This document shows positions 45,440 through 56,150 of a stretch of 64,000 nt of DNA, one piece after another. A model generated the notes under the pieces. The model was not told the origin of the DNA. It saw only the letters and a list, made by a program, of their open reading frames with translations, and searched no databases. The stretch comes from Fasciola hepatica (Eukaryota > Platyhelminthes > Trematoda > Plagiorchiida > Fasciolidae), in NCBI GenBank assembly GCA_948099385.1, contig CANUEZ040000062.1, forward strand, positions 744,001-808,000. The letters are read 5' to 3'. Position 1 is the first letter of the stretch; each line of letters opens with the position of its first letter. The translations under genes were made by a program, and so were the position numbers.

Positions 45440-46285
45440 GACATCATTTGGAAACTTTAACACAAGGTCATGTCTACACAGCTTGCTTGAACGTGAGGAC
45501 CCTGTTAGACACAGTTAGTCAGTGCATTACCGCGACACAACCTGTCCATTCGAAGTACGACCACCCAACCCCGGCAGATACCACTGGATGTATCGTAGCA
45601 GGCCGATGGAAAATTCCGGACTTCACGAGATTGCGGTCGTAGTGAAAAGCCGAGCCCATAAAATCTTGACCTCCAGAACGCTAACTGCATCAAGGCCCAC
45701 CATAGCGCGGTTTAGGGACGACACATCAAACGCAACCGCTTCTAGTCTGCGCCCCAACACTATGCTGAGCCGGACACCAAAAGCCAATTCAGCGATGATC
45801 ACCAGAATGCAATCCATCTAGGCGCGACATCCTGGTGATTTCAGGAGATTGGAACGGCCGCACAGACTCCGCCGAAGAGCACACAACTCTGACCTCAGTG
45901 ATCGATGCTAAAAATTTTATCACCTGGTTACGTTTGCAGATAACAATTGATTGGTCTCCATCAATACTCGCTGCCAACATCCAAAATAACACCCTCTGAC
46001 CTGTTACTTCAACAAAGACAGGACAGCGCACCAGACCAAATACATCTCAATGAGATCTCGCTGGGCCTCATCAGCTGAGCATACAGCAGCGAAACTATAC
46101 ACACCAGTGGTATTGACCACACACTCGTACGTGCCCGCCTCAAGAAGCACCTCTCAACTCGCAAGAAACCTCGCCCCCAACGCAGAATTAACGTCTATCC
46201 GTCAGCAATTCCCGACATAGCTCAGACCTTGTCAAACGTTATTGCCTCCAGACTGGACACGATCCCTGTCGAAGGCAGAATAGAT
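45440..46285 (+). pseudogene. RTE-like LINE endonuclease relic
   Basis: Begins with a frame containing A-C-L-N-V-R-T-L-L-D-T-V-S-Q, matching the F-N-V-R-T-L opening of RTE/craniofacial-protein-2-like endonucleases (the catalytic Asn lies in this block). Later, at about 45825-45880, D-I-L-V-I-S-G-D-W-N-G-R-T corresponds to the V-x-x-G-D-M-N motif. Near 46110-46210 L-V-R-A-R-L-K-K-H-L resembles the end of the domain (V-R-A-R-I). Stops and frame changes lie between. The reverse transcriptase is missing; the relic stops at a TA run. Confidence 0.55.
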
Positions 46286-46288
46286 ACG

Positions 46289-46350
<62 letters not shown>

Positions 46351-46369
46351 GCTGACGGATAGACGTTAA
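46188..46369. repeat. 23-bp perfect inverted repeat around a TA run
   Basis: The 23 bases at 46188-46210 (ttaacgtctatccgtcagca then att) recur as their exact reverse complement at 46347-46369. The right arm abuts the (TA)n run at 46290-46347. The loop is about 136 bp. It could form a hairpin with the TA run in the loop. The left arm is part of the RTE-like relic, so the right arm is an inverted duplication of 23 bases of that relic. Confidence 0.85.
46290..46347. repeat. Microsatellite (TA)n, about 58 bp
   Basis: Pure alternating AT between the RTE-like relic and the inverted 23-mer. Confidence 0.95.
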
Positions 46370-49009
46370 CATACATAGTATTAGCCTCAGACAGGTGGAC
46401 TCGAATGAGGGACAGTTTTGAATCGATCCGCACTAGCGGAAACCGACAGCAATATGATCGATTTGAACCCAACACTGAAATAAATATTAATCATAACACG
46501 CAACACTCCACTTACTATTGTCTGACTCGTAACCAAGCTTGAACTGTGATTCTTAACATCACATATCGGGTTCAATAAACCAGTGAAGCCGTGGAGTACG
46601 CCTGCGCAGGTGTGAACGTTGTGCACAGGCCTGGTGATGAACCATACGGATCCCCGATAGCTTCGATGTGGCATCAAGCACGGCTGAAAGGGAACCGTCC
46701 ACCACCTGGAACCGATGTACAGGAACATATATTACGGTCGTCCGCCCAAACATCGTCGTGTTGTTGCGAATACTGACAATCTGGCGATAACCGCTCGGAA
46801 TTTCCCGCTTTGCATCTATACAGTAATGAGAACATTTCCCATCAACAAATTAGCTGTCAACGTGCATATGATGCGAGCCACTGTCCACGAGAGCCCTTAA
46901 ATTCATCCAGTCAATGGCAAATGATGAGTTTTTGTGGTAGTTTCTCTTGAGGTTCTCGACCAAGTGCTTTGTGTCGATGCATAATCAGTTGCTCTAAGAG
47001 ATGTAGATTAGAGGGGGGGAGGGAAGGAGGGACAAATTTCATAAAGGACTGGGTGGTCGAAGAATGACGTACTTATCGAAAAATGACCAGTTTTTCGGCT
47101 CGAGTATGTGGACGAAATCTTACTGGTTACTGACTCATTTACAACTTACATATCCTCCGCCACCGTTCCCTGCAAATTAATTGAATGTGCGACTTTCGGT
47201 GTTAAGACTACTTCAGCAGCATTTGGATGTATTGTGGATACTAGATAGGCCATTAAGCACTGAATGAGCCGTTGTTTCGACTATGCTATCGTTACAGAAA
47301 ATGCATAATCTATCGGGTGTCAGTTCACAAACGCCATTTCTGAACCTCTTTCACTTCATCTGCTCGTTGATACCAAGCGCGCAAAGTCCCATAATCAATG
47401 AGAAAGCTACCCATGAAGAACGTCAAAAAGCGGTGGCACCGATGCCACCCGGCTTCACACTTTGACTCGGTCATTTTCGACCGATACTGAATGTACCCTT
47501 ATCTCGGGACGTGCCGTTCTCACACAGTACAGCGCAATTCATTTAACCATTAATCTCGCACTTCTTCGCTGTTTTTGGTCGCCATCTCGCAGCATCGTTG
47601 AGTTGAGGGCAGAATGAATAGAGGATAAGATGAAAAACAGATGAGGGCGGAGCAATTAGCAGCATTCCCTTCACAGTGTTACGAGAGTTGTATACTGAAG
47701 TGGTGCACAGTGAGGAAGCGGTCACCATATATATGCCGACATGGTCCCCCCTAGGAAAAGGGAAAATCTAGCCACAGGTGCGGTGGGCCGGTCCATCGAC
47801 AACAAGATCCATAAACAGAATGTATCTCTAGGGAAAGGCAGAAGAGACGGTCGCCAGTCAGTTCCATCAATAAAAGAGAAGTTCTTTCACTATTTATGTC
47901 GCGCAGCTACTTGCGAGTAGTGTGTGAAACTGGTGAGTCTTTGCTTGGCTGGCTGTCCTCTGGACTCCACCTCTCACGCACAAACCTCAGGTCATCGAAC
48001 GAACCCTGCACTTGGAGGTACTAGACTTGTGATTCGCTCTTGTTAGAGCTCACCAGCGGTGCATATCCTCCGCCGCACCCAGGGCTTCAATCCGGGCCCT
48101 TCCACCTCGAAGGCGTTTGTGATTAGAACGGATCCCATCGCAATTCGAAGCTGAGATTTTGGAGCAGCAGAATGCCACTGGCAGGGCCGAGACATTCAAT
48201 TGGATCCTTAAGTGCTGTGGTTGACTGATTCAACTAGTGCCAAGTTTGCTCCGAAAGGGTACCTGTCGCTGGGAGAAAAGCTGGATAAAACACTGGAACC
48301 CCAACACAGACCGGCGAGGCCAGATTTGCGGGACACCGTAACTTTAATCGTGACCGCCCATTAGGTTGAGATGCACCTGCCGAAGAAAACGATGGCGGTC
48401 CAGCGCCGAATCATCGGACCCACGGCTCGCACGGCATTATAACATCTCCAAATTAACCGTCGTTGCTTAAATTGGATTTAATTGTCGCAATATAGACGAC
48501 ATATTTCACGTCCCATTACAATTGTTGGTCAGCACCTACCAAGGTAGGAATCACAGTAGAGTAGAACGCCGATGGTAGGAACCACGCTACAACAGCACCA
48601 ACTACTCCACATCCTTGATCTATATTATGGTGCAATAGAACGCAAACACATGTGCGAGTGTTTTTCATATTGTAATTTACAGGGAATTTAATTCTGTTGT
48701 CTCTGTATCCATATCAGAACAAAACCACTCCAAGAGACTCCGATACACTATCAGAACGTGAAAAACTGCGCAGTCATAAGCGGCAGATACATATAGGTGA
48801 TTCGAACCGCATCCTAGATTTGACGCACGCACTCACCACAAATTGAACGTGAACTTTTTTTGCTGCACTTGTAACTCTCGCTGCTACAATGCTTCGACTT
48901 GGTAACTGGGTTGGAATACTCCCAAGCACATTCCCACCGTTGTGAAGTTAGCTTTATGGCGTAACACAACAACTGGCGCCGCCGTCTGTGATATCCGGAA
49001 TGTGACTTC
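46370..49009. other. No recognisable gene
   Basis: Frames are up to 113 codons (46387-46728, minus) but carry no motif I know. A B-box-like gggcttcaatccggg is at about 48082. No introns, signals or repeats are convincing. Confidence 0.4.
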
Positions 49010-49499
49010 GACAGAAAACGTTGTCAGTAATGTACGTTGATTTGGCAACTACATTCAGCGTTGTTGCTTAACCCGTAACTAAGCCCTGCGTCAGCTTCTT
49101 GAAATTCTCTGACAGTGGACGTCCACGCGTTGCGACAGTAGAAGTCGGCAATGAAATACAATTTTAGCGCCAGATACGCAGTCCAAGAACCATCGGAAGA
49201 CCTTAATGTTCTACGTCCGCCAAAACTGTTGACTCGTCCTCTGCTGGCCGAAATGGTGGCACTTTTAGTCTGGTCCAAGCGTCCACAGCAGACACCTCTG
49301 TGATTTCCGTTTCGGGCCGACGCGCACAACTGAACCACTGCAGTCCCGTTGAGAGATATTTCAGCAGTTTTGCTGTAGAGTTTGGAACGCGATCATGGCC
49401 ACGTACCAGAGGCTCCCCACCCGATTCGTATGGCGAACCTTCACAAGCGCATGAAGCTGGGGAACCGCCACCCGATAGAGGCGGACTACACCGCACCAT
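49010..49499 (-). pseudogene. Possible Gypsy Gag N-terminal fragment
   Basis: A minus-strand frame contains E-V-S-A-V, then L-K-V-P-P-F-R-P-A-E-D-E-S-T-V-L-A-D-V-E. This resembles the start of invertebrate Gypsy Gag (L-P-P-F-W-P-x-D-P-x-x-W-F-x-Q-V-E). The similarity covers about 20 residues, after which the frame is lost. It is a weak call. Confidence 0.3.
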
Positions 49500-50810
49500 T
49501 AGGGATAACTCGCAACCCGGCCGATACTCGTATTTGAGTACTGCATGAGACCTCAGAGTCAGGCGTCGTAATGACCCCGCCAGAAGTGCTGCCAGATTCG
49601 TCTGGGAGAACTTACCAAAATCCTCTCCTAAATCACCTTCATCACTGCATTATTAGATTGTTCTCACTACTTAGGATTGCGAGATAACTTCCAAAAAGAA
49701 ACCAACCTCAGTTCGGCCTGAACTAGTAAGCGCAGAATGAAGGGTGATTCGGTATCGAGGCAAACCTTCGACAGCTGTCTCATCCTTATGGCAAGGCAAA
49801 AATAGCTCACCGAAAAACGCAGTGAACACTGCGATCGTTATGGTCCCCGCTCGTCGAGACTTTCCGAAGGACCCCACCCAGCGACGTGAACCTCCCGCAT
49901 CAAGACCTGCGATTCATATAGCCTAAAAGCTAACCACCACTCCACAGGCCCATCAGGTGATTCTGTTCAAACATCTCAAAGAAATGCTTGTATATCAATA
50001 ACTTTGAACTTGACCCACATCGAACTCCGAACGACCACTAGTGACCTAGATAAACTCACCCAAATAGAGCCAAGACATTAAGCGACCAAACAACCTCGGA
50101 AGCGACACGAAGACGTTACCCTCACGAACCGACCAACCATACTCACGAAATGGATTTACGCAGGACGGCGCACTCGACTAATTGCGAAGTTAGGACCTTT
50201 AAATGACCAACCGTGCATTTCGCGACTGCACGAGAAAATCTTACCGTATCCGCCGGCTGCATAGGAACAATCCAACGTGGATTCAATGAGAACCGGGACT
50301 CCCGTACTCAGGAAACCAACTCAATCGCCCACGACCACAAAGCCGACTGGATCTGCCCTCGAAATTAAACTGCACGACCCCTAACTTGTGGTAACACACG
50401 GACACCAGGAATTACTCGAACGCAAAAGCGAGATAACTAGACGGTTACCGACTAAAGCACTTCAGGTAACGTCGGGAATGCGCCGTAAGATGAACCCCAA
50501 AAGTCATGCTACGACAGTACGGGATACCTACACCTTACCTGCACACGCCTCGCAACGTACAAGATATACGACACCGAAACTGGCGTAACCGACGAAGCAA
50601 GAACGAAAGGGAACCGTTTTGAACGATGGTATAAAACAATGTATTTCATAGAAAAAGAATTACAGTAGCCATCGATGAACAAAATGCAGGACGGCCCACG
50701 GCCTGTCAGAGGACTAAAAGTTTGGACATCTTATGAACGATAGAAAATAACACGTTCCTCTGAGTAAACCAAGGATAGCTGAGCGGCGTCTGGCTGTCCG
50801 TGTGAAGTAC
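49500..50810. other. No recognisable gene; 3' flank of the HMG-box gene
   Basis: Relatively rich in A and C on the plus strand, with short frames on both strands. The part nearest 50.8 kb is the 3' flank of the HMG-box gene, which reads on the minus strand. I saw no clear AATAAA-type signal there. Confidence 0.4.
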
Positions 50811-51301
50811 CTAGTCAGCCTTTGCCTTCTTGCCAGCCTTGTACTTAGCCATAGCCTGAGGACAGACATAGCTACATAACAATATCAACATACCTTTTCA
50901 TAACGCTGCTTTTCCACTTGGGCCTGGCTTTCGTACTTCGATTTGTTCTTGCAGTGCTCCCACCGCTTGCCAAGTTCCTTCGCGATCTCGCTCACTTTCC
51001 ATTCGGGATGCTCCGAGCGCACTTTTGGACGTTCATCCTGACAGAAGAGGAAGAACGCAGACAAAGCCTTCTTCGGTGCATCGGGATCTCGCTTCCTCTT
51101 CTTTGTGCGACCCTCACTAACTTTCGACTGATAATTCTTCATGAAGAGGGAGGAACGCTTATGTTGGACCCTCGATTCGCCCGTGTCCGGCTTAGAGGCA
51201 CTGAGATACTGAAGCGATAACTACGAAAAGTGACTTACCTTCCACTTTTCTGAATACTCTCTTGAAAACGTCTCGTAATCAACCGTCAAACTTGGTTGAT
51301 C
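50811..51301 (-). CDS. HMGB-like HMG-box protein (5' incomplete)
   Basis: Three minus-strand exons are proposed: 51301-51239 (start open), 51208-50894 and 50855-50811 with stop TAG. Introns of 30 nt (AAG/GTAAGT to CAG) and 38 nt (AAG/GTATGT to CAG) are both phase 0. Exon 1 encodes the second helix of an HMG box (T-V-D-Y-E-T-F-S-R-E-Y-S-E-K-W-K). Exon 2 gives a linker rich in Lys/Arg (K-K-R-K-R-D-P-D-A-P-K-K) and a well-preserved second HMG box (A-L-S-A-F-F-L-F-C-Q-D-E-R-P, K-V-S-E-I-A-K-E-L-G-K-R-W). Exon 3 ends the third helix and a short Lys/Ala tail with no acidic stretch. HMGB proteins bend DNA in chromatin. The end of the first box (51208-51143) matches the family poorly, and its first helix is not found. 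The gene may lack upstream exons here or be damaged by the adjacent LINE. Confidence 0.75.
50856..50893 (-). other. 38-nt mini-intron of the HMG-box gene
   Basis: The minus strand reads AAG/gtatgttg ... gtcctcag/GCT. Splicing keeps the frame (phase 0) and continues the third helix into K-Y-K-A-G-K-K-A-K-A-D and a stop, which fits the HMGB family far better than reading through (stop two codons later). Confidence 0.75.
51209..51238 (-). other. 30-nt putative mini-intron of the HMG-box gene
   Basis: The minus strand reads AAG/gtaagtca ... gcttcag/TAT. Phase 0 is kept, but the exon sequence right after it does not resemble a standard HMG-box helix III. The acceptor could therefore be elsewhere. 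Confidence 0.4.
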
Positions 51302-51822
51302 CTTAAGCACTACGGCTACCGGAAATTCGGAAGATACTGGCGAGCACGGTGTATTCAAGCCCTGCAACTGCTCCTTTGGCATACGACGCCAACGGAAGCC
51401 AAATTTAAAAGCTCTGAGGATAATGGACCCCCACGATAACTGGACGAGCCCGGCCCTACTTAAACAAAGGCACCAAAGCAGAAGTAGGATATTCAGTGAT
51501 ATGATCACGGAGATCTGAATCCTGAAGAATAACGATTTATTCACTCTTTTTAACTCCTTTCCTTCCTGTGTGCCTGTGTTTCATTTCCTAAGGTTCGCTA
51601 CATTCCCTGACTAATCAGATCAGATCAGGTCACAGACCTTGAGGCTTTGGCCAGTGTTTGTCCAGGTTCTTGCACTCGATGGCTGCAGTGTTCACACAGT
51701 GCTTCGATTGGCAAGTGGTCCGAACTTTGTGATTGTTGAGTGGTGGACTGCAGGGAGGAGGTTGAAAAACAGGGTCGCTCTCGAAGGGTCGGCAGTCGCT
51801 TTAGATAAACAGGTTCACTGTC
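51302..51822. other. Upstream flank of the HMG-box exons
   Basis: The minus-strand frame stays open from the HMG exon up to 51544, with a hydrophobic run and no HMG-like helix I. I read this as intron or flank rather than coding sequence. The part above 51.6 kb may be the 3' untranslated end of the LINE. Confidence 0.4.
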
Positions 51823-53990
51823 TCAACTAACCGCCATGCCCACCTTTGAAAATCCCCTGTGAGGACAACTGAACAAATAAAGAGGACACAGTTTGCCGTA
51901 TTTTATTGCGCGACCGGTAGACATGCTTTGCGTCTTGGAAAAGAAGGGTGTGGACGGGAGAGGTGTAACCTGGGGTTTGCTCGTTTGGCTGGTACTAGCC
52001 CAAGAAAACATCGTCCCAGCGATCATCCAGCGGTGGGCTAAACATGACGACGCCATTTGCTGCTACCACATGGGGTGGCAGTTTGTTCTACGGGTTTGTA
52101 ACGCGGTGAGAGAAGAGACGTGCTCCACCGCTTCTGGTGGCCCTGGGTGTCATCAATTCGTGTCCATGGCCCCTAAGCATCTGGTTTTTGCTTAAAACTA
52201 ACAACGGCCCGCCGGCTTCAGATAACCCGTGTATCTGCTTGAACTTCTATTTTAAATCCCCCGTTAGGCCTCGCCTTTTGAACGAGAGCGGGTCGATTTC
52301 TTTGAGGCGTTCATTGCGTGTCTTATCCCTCAGCCCAATGATCATCTTAGCAAACCTTCTTTGGACTGTTTCCAACAGCCGTTTGCCCCTGACTAGTTTC
52401 GGTTCCGGGCTTGGACGCAGTAGTCCGGGTGGGGAAGTATATGCTTTTTTGATAATGACAGCATTGGTTTGGCGTCCCGAGACCTGACAGTCCGACACAG
52501 TTGAAACATGGGCCTTTCGCCCTTCACTGCTGCCTCAAGGCACTGCTTGCTGGGCTTGAAGGTTTCGTGCACTTGAAAGCCGAGATCCTTTATAATCTCG
52601 GCGGTCTTAATTATCCTGAGTGCCCCTTCATCGAAGTGCCGAGTCTATCCTGCTCCCCCGCTGTCTACACTTAACTCGGTTTAAAGGGAGCTCCCCTATT
52701 TCGGTCCGCTCTCGGATTCTTGTGAGGTCTTCCTGCACCCAGTTCGAAGATCGTTACCCCAAAATCTTGGGATTATCCGCGAGTAGGAAACCAGGACACC
52801 TCAAGGTGTCCGCCAGGTCTTTTATATAAATCAGGAACAACATGGGCCCAAAACCGGCCCCTGTGGAACCCCTCTGCTTGCCCTAGTTGCGCCGGATGTT
52901 GCATCCTCAGCCCTAACGTGGAAAGTCCCACCAGTGAGGTACACCCTTATCCAGATGGGCGTTCCCTGGGCAACCCTCGTGCTCAACATGTTACGCACCA
53001 GCTGACTGTGGTTAACGGAGTCGAAAGCCCTCTGGAAATCCTGATAACACACTTCAACTCGCTCGCCTTTGTCCGACCTTCCGATCACTTCATTCAGAAG
53101 TGATAAGAGGTTCGTGAGATACTATCTCCTCCCCACAAACCCGCGCTGCCTCACAGTAATCACCCCGTGGTATTCAACACGCCTTGCGATCCTGTCTCTA
53201 ACGGCACCCTCAAGTACTTTTAGTGCCGCCGACAACAGGTTAACTGGCCTGTAGTTAGATGCACCTTCCTTCTTGCTTCCCTTGTGGATGGGCACCACTT
53301 TGGCTCTCAGCCAGTCAGAAGATGACGTGGTCGAGGCTAGTGACCTGGTGAACAAGTGCACTAGCTATCCGGACACCATGCTTGCTAACGGACGTATGGT
53401 GGTTGGGTTAATCACGTCTTTGCCGGCCGCATTACCTCTCTTTAACCGGTTGATAGCCAGTTCCATTTCCACGGGTCCTACAACAATTTCGTTCGTTTGG
53501 GAAACGCTGTAGAGCTCCGGTAGTGGCGGCTGCTTCCCGGTATCTGCAGTGCGTACCCGCTTAAATAATGTTCAAATTACTTCGGCTTTTTTTGCCACTG
53601 CTGCTTGCACGCCTACCTTCACTCATCCATAACATTTCCTACTTCCGCCCGTGACTGGGCCTTAGGCCGTACATAGTCGTGATGGGCACCGGGGCATTTC
53701 TCTGCATTTTACGCCAGTCTCGCCTCTTATTGTGCCTGACATGATCCTTGTACTCCTAAAGCATGTTCGCGCCCTCAGTAACTGCAGAAAGCGAAGGTGT
53801 CCCGTGCGATGCGAAAGCGCCTCGATGCCGCTTGCTTGTTTGTCTGCGCTTTTTTGGCTCTGTGGGCCCACCAAAATGTTCGGTCCCTCCTTCTTGCCCT
53901 TCTCATTTGAGCGAGCTCATCAGCGAGTCGCGTCGAATTGCCTTTTATATGTGTCCACTCGTCCTCTAATGTGAGGCTAAAAGCCGCCAA
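51823..53990 (-). mobile_element. CR1-type LINE on the minus strand (5' truncated)
   Basis: Runs from 53990 downwards. An Arg-rich pre-RT linker (R-R-A-R-R-R-D-R-T-F-W-W) is followed by RT and a C-terminal domain ending near 51.83 kb, where G-G-A-R-L-F-S-H-R-V-T-N-P and L-P-P-H-V-V match the family end (F-x-x-R-V-x-x-x-W-N-x-L-P). The endonuclease is missing. Its 5' end lies just before the BEL/Pao LTR at 54076. Several frame changes and stops occur. It reads in the same direction as the HMG-box gene and sits directly upstream of it. Confidence 0.8.
52247..53361 (-). pseudogene. CR1 reverse transcriptase, minus-strand copy
   Basis: In order on the minus strand: A-K-V-V-P-I-H-K-G-S-K-K and N-Y-R-P-V-N-L-L-S-A-A-L-K-V-L-E (53300-53190), Q-R-G-F-V-G-R-R, Y-Q-D-F-Q-R-A-F-D-S-V-N-H (about 53045, first catalytic Asp), G-V-P-Q-G-P-V-L-G-P (about 52860) and L-L-A-D-N-P-K-I-L where F-A-D-D-T-K normally stands. 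The C-terminal L-L-E-T-V-Q-R-R-F-A-K-M-I-I-G-L-R and N-E-R-L-K-E-I-D-P-L-S-F-K-R-R-G-L-T-G-D-L (52390-52260) is well preserved. Two or more frame changes and the lost second catalytic motif make it inactive. Confidence 0.8.
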
Positions 53991-54075
53991 CTGCTTACCC
54001 TCGGCAGCCGTCCTAAGCGCGTGGTGGTCAACTTTCAGGAAGTCATTCTTAGCTTGTGAGGGACCTCTTGGGGTG

Positions 54076-54427
54076 TAACGACCGGTCGTGGAAAATACCC
54101 CTTTAACCCTCGTGATTCAGTGTTTTTCCTAACATCACTCATCTGCCTACACTATTGACTTGTCTTTACGAACTGGTTGTTTCTATGGACCAATTGTTGT
54201 TTGTTCACGCCCAGGGCGCTACTTTGGCACATCCTTGTTCAGGACCTGCGTGACGCACGTGTTGCTTGCTCACACGCTGCTATTCGGTTTCTCGCTGTTG
54301 AGTCCTTTTGATCGTATTATTGAGGTTTGTAGTTTTTGATGTCATTGTTCATGTTATAATCTAGTATCGTAGAATATTACGGATGATCGTCTTTTGATTT
54401 CGGGATCCGTTGCAAATTTGGCTAGGC
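54076..54427 (+). repeat. BEL/Pao 5' LTR, copy 1
   Basis: Starts TGTAACGACCGGTCGTG. The same opening with one change (TGTAACAACCGGTCGTG) is at 60199. It ends near the ggatccgttgcaaatttggc block that also recurs in the second copy before its gag. No CA end is unambiguous, so the right boundary is approximate. Confidence 0.55.
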
Positions 54428-54574
54428 ATTGCTCAAACTTTCGTTACAATACTCAATAGGTCAATTTGGAACGAGGATAAACACGCAAAATGCCAAGAAA
54501 AGGATGGAAAACATTGAGATCCGGACAGGAGGTAACACGGCAAGTCTCGGGGGGGGGGTGGTTCATTTTATTCT

Positions 54575-55503
54575 TTGGGTAATGTTAGATCGCCTAGTCC
54601 TGTCAGTTCTAGTTCCTATGTTATTGAGAGCAATATTGATCGTAAGTATGTTGATTTATATAGGCTGAGAATACTAGACCTAGAACAAAAGTTACTATCC
54701 GCTAGACTACAGGCACAGGAAGCAGAAAAGAAGTGTACACAGAAACAGCGAGAGCACGAGACCAGCGACTACGACACCTCCGATAGATCAGGATGCAATA
54801 AGGTAGGGAACCCCACGCCGGTCGCCGACTACAAACCACCGTCGATCGATTTGCCTAGAGTGGAACTAACGGTTTTCGACGGGCGAGCTGAGCAATACTG
54901 CGAGTTTGTCAAGCAGTTCAAGACGTTCGTCGAAAATAAGGTAACCGACTCTGGGCGAAGGCCCCTCTACCTTACTCACTACTGTCGAGACCGAGAAAGA
55001 GAAGCTATCAACGGGTGTACCATGCTCGACCCGGAACAAGGCTATACAAGAGCAAGGAAAATTCTAAGGGACTTGTTTGGCCAACCGTAGCCCGTAACCT
55101 ATTAGAGGGCGTGACGGTACAGGCAAAGAGAACCAAGGGCGACGTCTACACAAGGGCCGACCTGGTGATTAAGATGCAAAACTGCTCAATAGCCCTCGAC
55201 CATTTAGGTTACAGGGCTGACCTAGACGCCATGCACACTTTGGAAGGCATAGTCCGTCACCTCTCTCCCAAACTACAGGGTCGGTGGGCGGAAGAAGCTG
55301 AACGGATAAGTCGAAGCAACAGGGAAGCTAACTTCGAAGACCTGACCGAATACTTAGACAGGCAAACCAAAATAGCTGACAGCAGGTTCGGTCGACTCAT
55401 CCGAGACAGCAACCGGGCAGACAAGCCCAGTACTAGCCAAGCTCAAACTGCTGCACATGAACATCAAAAACACCAGCCTTGGACCAATACGCATGCCATT
55501 TGA
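54575..55503 (+). pseudogene. BEL/Pao Gag, copy 1
   Basis: The first frame (54575-55090) has a coiled N-terminal part with heptad-like Leu/Ala spacing (L-E-Q-K-L-L-S-A-R-L-Q-A-Q-E-A-E), then L-P-R-V-E-L-T-V-F-D-G and A-I-N-G-C-T-M-L-D-P-E-Q-G-Y, typical of Pao Gag. The coding continues in another frame from about 55085 (A-R-N-L-L-E-G-V-T-V, Q-N-C-S-I-A-L-D-H-L-G-Y) to 55503. One frameshift near 55085 therefore splits Gag. It would form the virus-like particle that packages the element's RNA. I see no clear zinc knuckle in the part near 55.55 kb, where the frame changes again. Confidence 0.8.
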
Positions 55504-55682
55504 CGGTGGGGAATGGCTAGGATTGCAGGAGCATGTTTTGTTCGTCTCAACACCACGCGCCCGGTTGCAGCTTGTAGGACAAGGAGCAGATGTGGTTACA
55601 AGGGCTGGGCGGGCAGACACCATCGGTTGCTGCACCAGGCGAAGGTAACCTTACCCGGGACGAGTATTAAACCCAGCGTTAT

Positions 55683-56150
55683 TTGTTCAAAGTCATGATC
55701 TGCCAAAAACCAGTACGTTTAGGTGCAGTCGCCGTGGGAGTAGTGACCCCAACAGGAGTGGCCAAAGCGTTGGCCTTCATAGATAGTGTCTCGGATACCA
55801 CGCTAGTAAGGAAGGAGTTCGCAGAGATATGGGATCAGAGGGGATCAATCCTCACTAGCAGTAAGCACAGTGAGTGGCACCCAGGTCATCCAGTCGACCA
55901 AACTGCACCTACAACTCACTTCCTTGTTCAGCAAGGATAGAGTAGAAACCCTAGAAGCATTCACCATAAAGGACCTGCCGATGAGAGCACCTCAGTCAGT
56001 GCAATCGATTCTAACTCAGTCGCCGCCTCTCGACGGGGTTACGATCGAGGAGTGGCAGAGTAACGAAATTGATCTGCTGATCGGCTGTGATATACCGGAA
56101 GCGCATTGGGTCCTGGATCAAAGAATAGTAAGTTGCAAAGCACCCTATGC
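55683..56150 (+). pseudogene. BEL/Pao protease region, copy 1
   Basis: Contains A-F-I-D-S-V-S-D-T-T-L-V at 55773-55808. This is the aspartic protease active-site block, normally D-S-G-S-D-T-T-L. The glycine after the catalytic Asp-Ser is Val (GTC at 55788-55790), which should impair activity. After a frame change near 55.9 kb the frame carries I-G-C-D-I-P-E-A-H-W-V-L-D-Q-R, the conserved stretch between protease and RT in this family. Confidence 0.75.

Noticed and set aside
46020..46095. Minus-strand CTGATGA (GCTGATGAGGCCCAGC) as a second hammerhead
   Set aside because: No stem II closing and no GAAA follow; the sequence lies in the RTE-like relic and is better explained by it.
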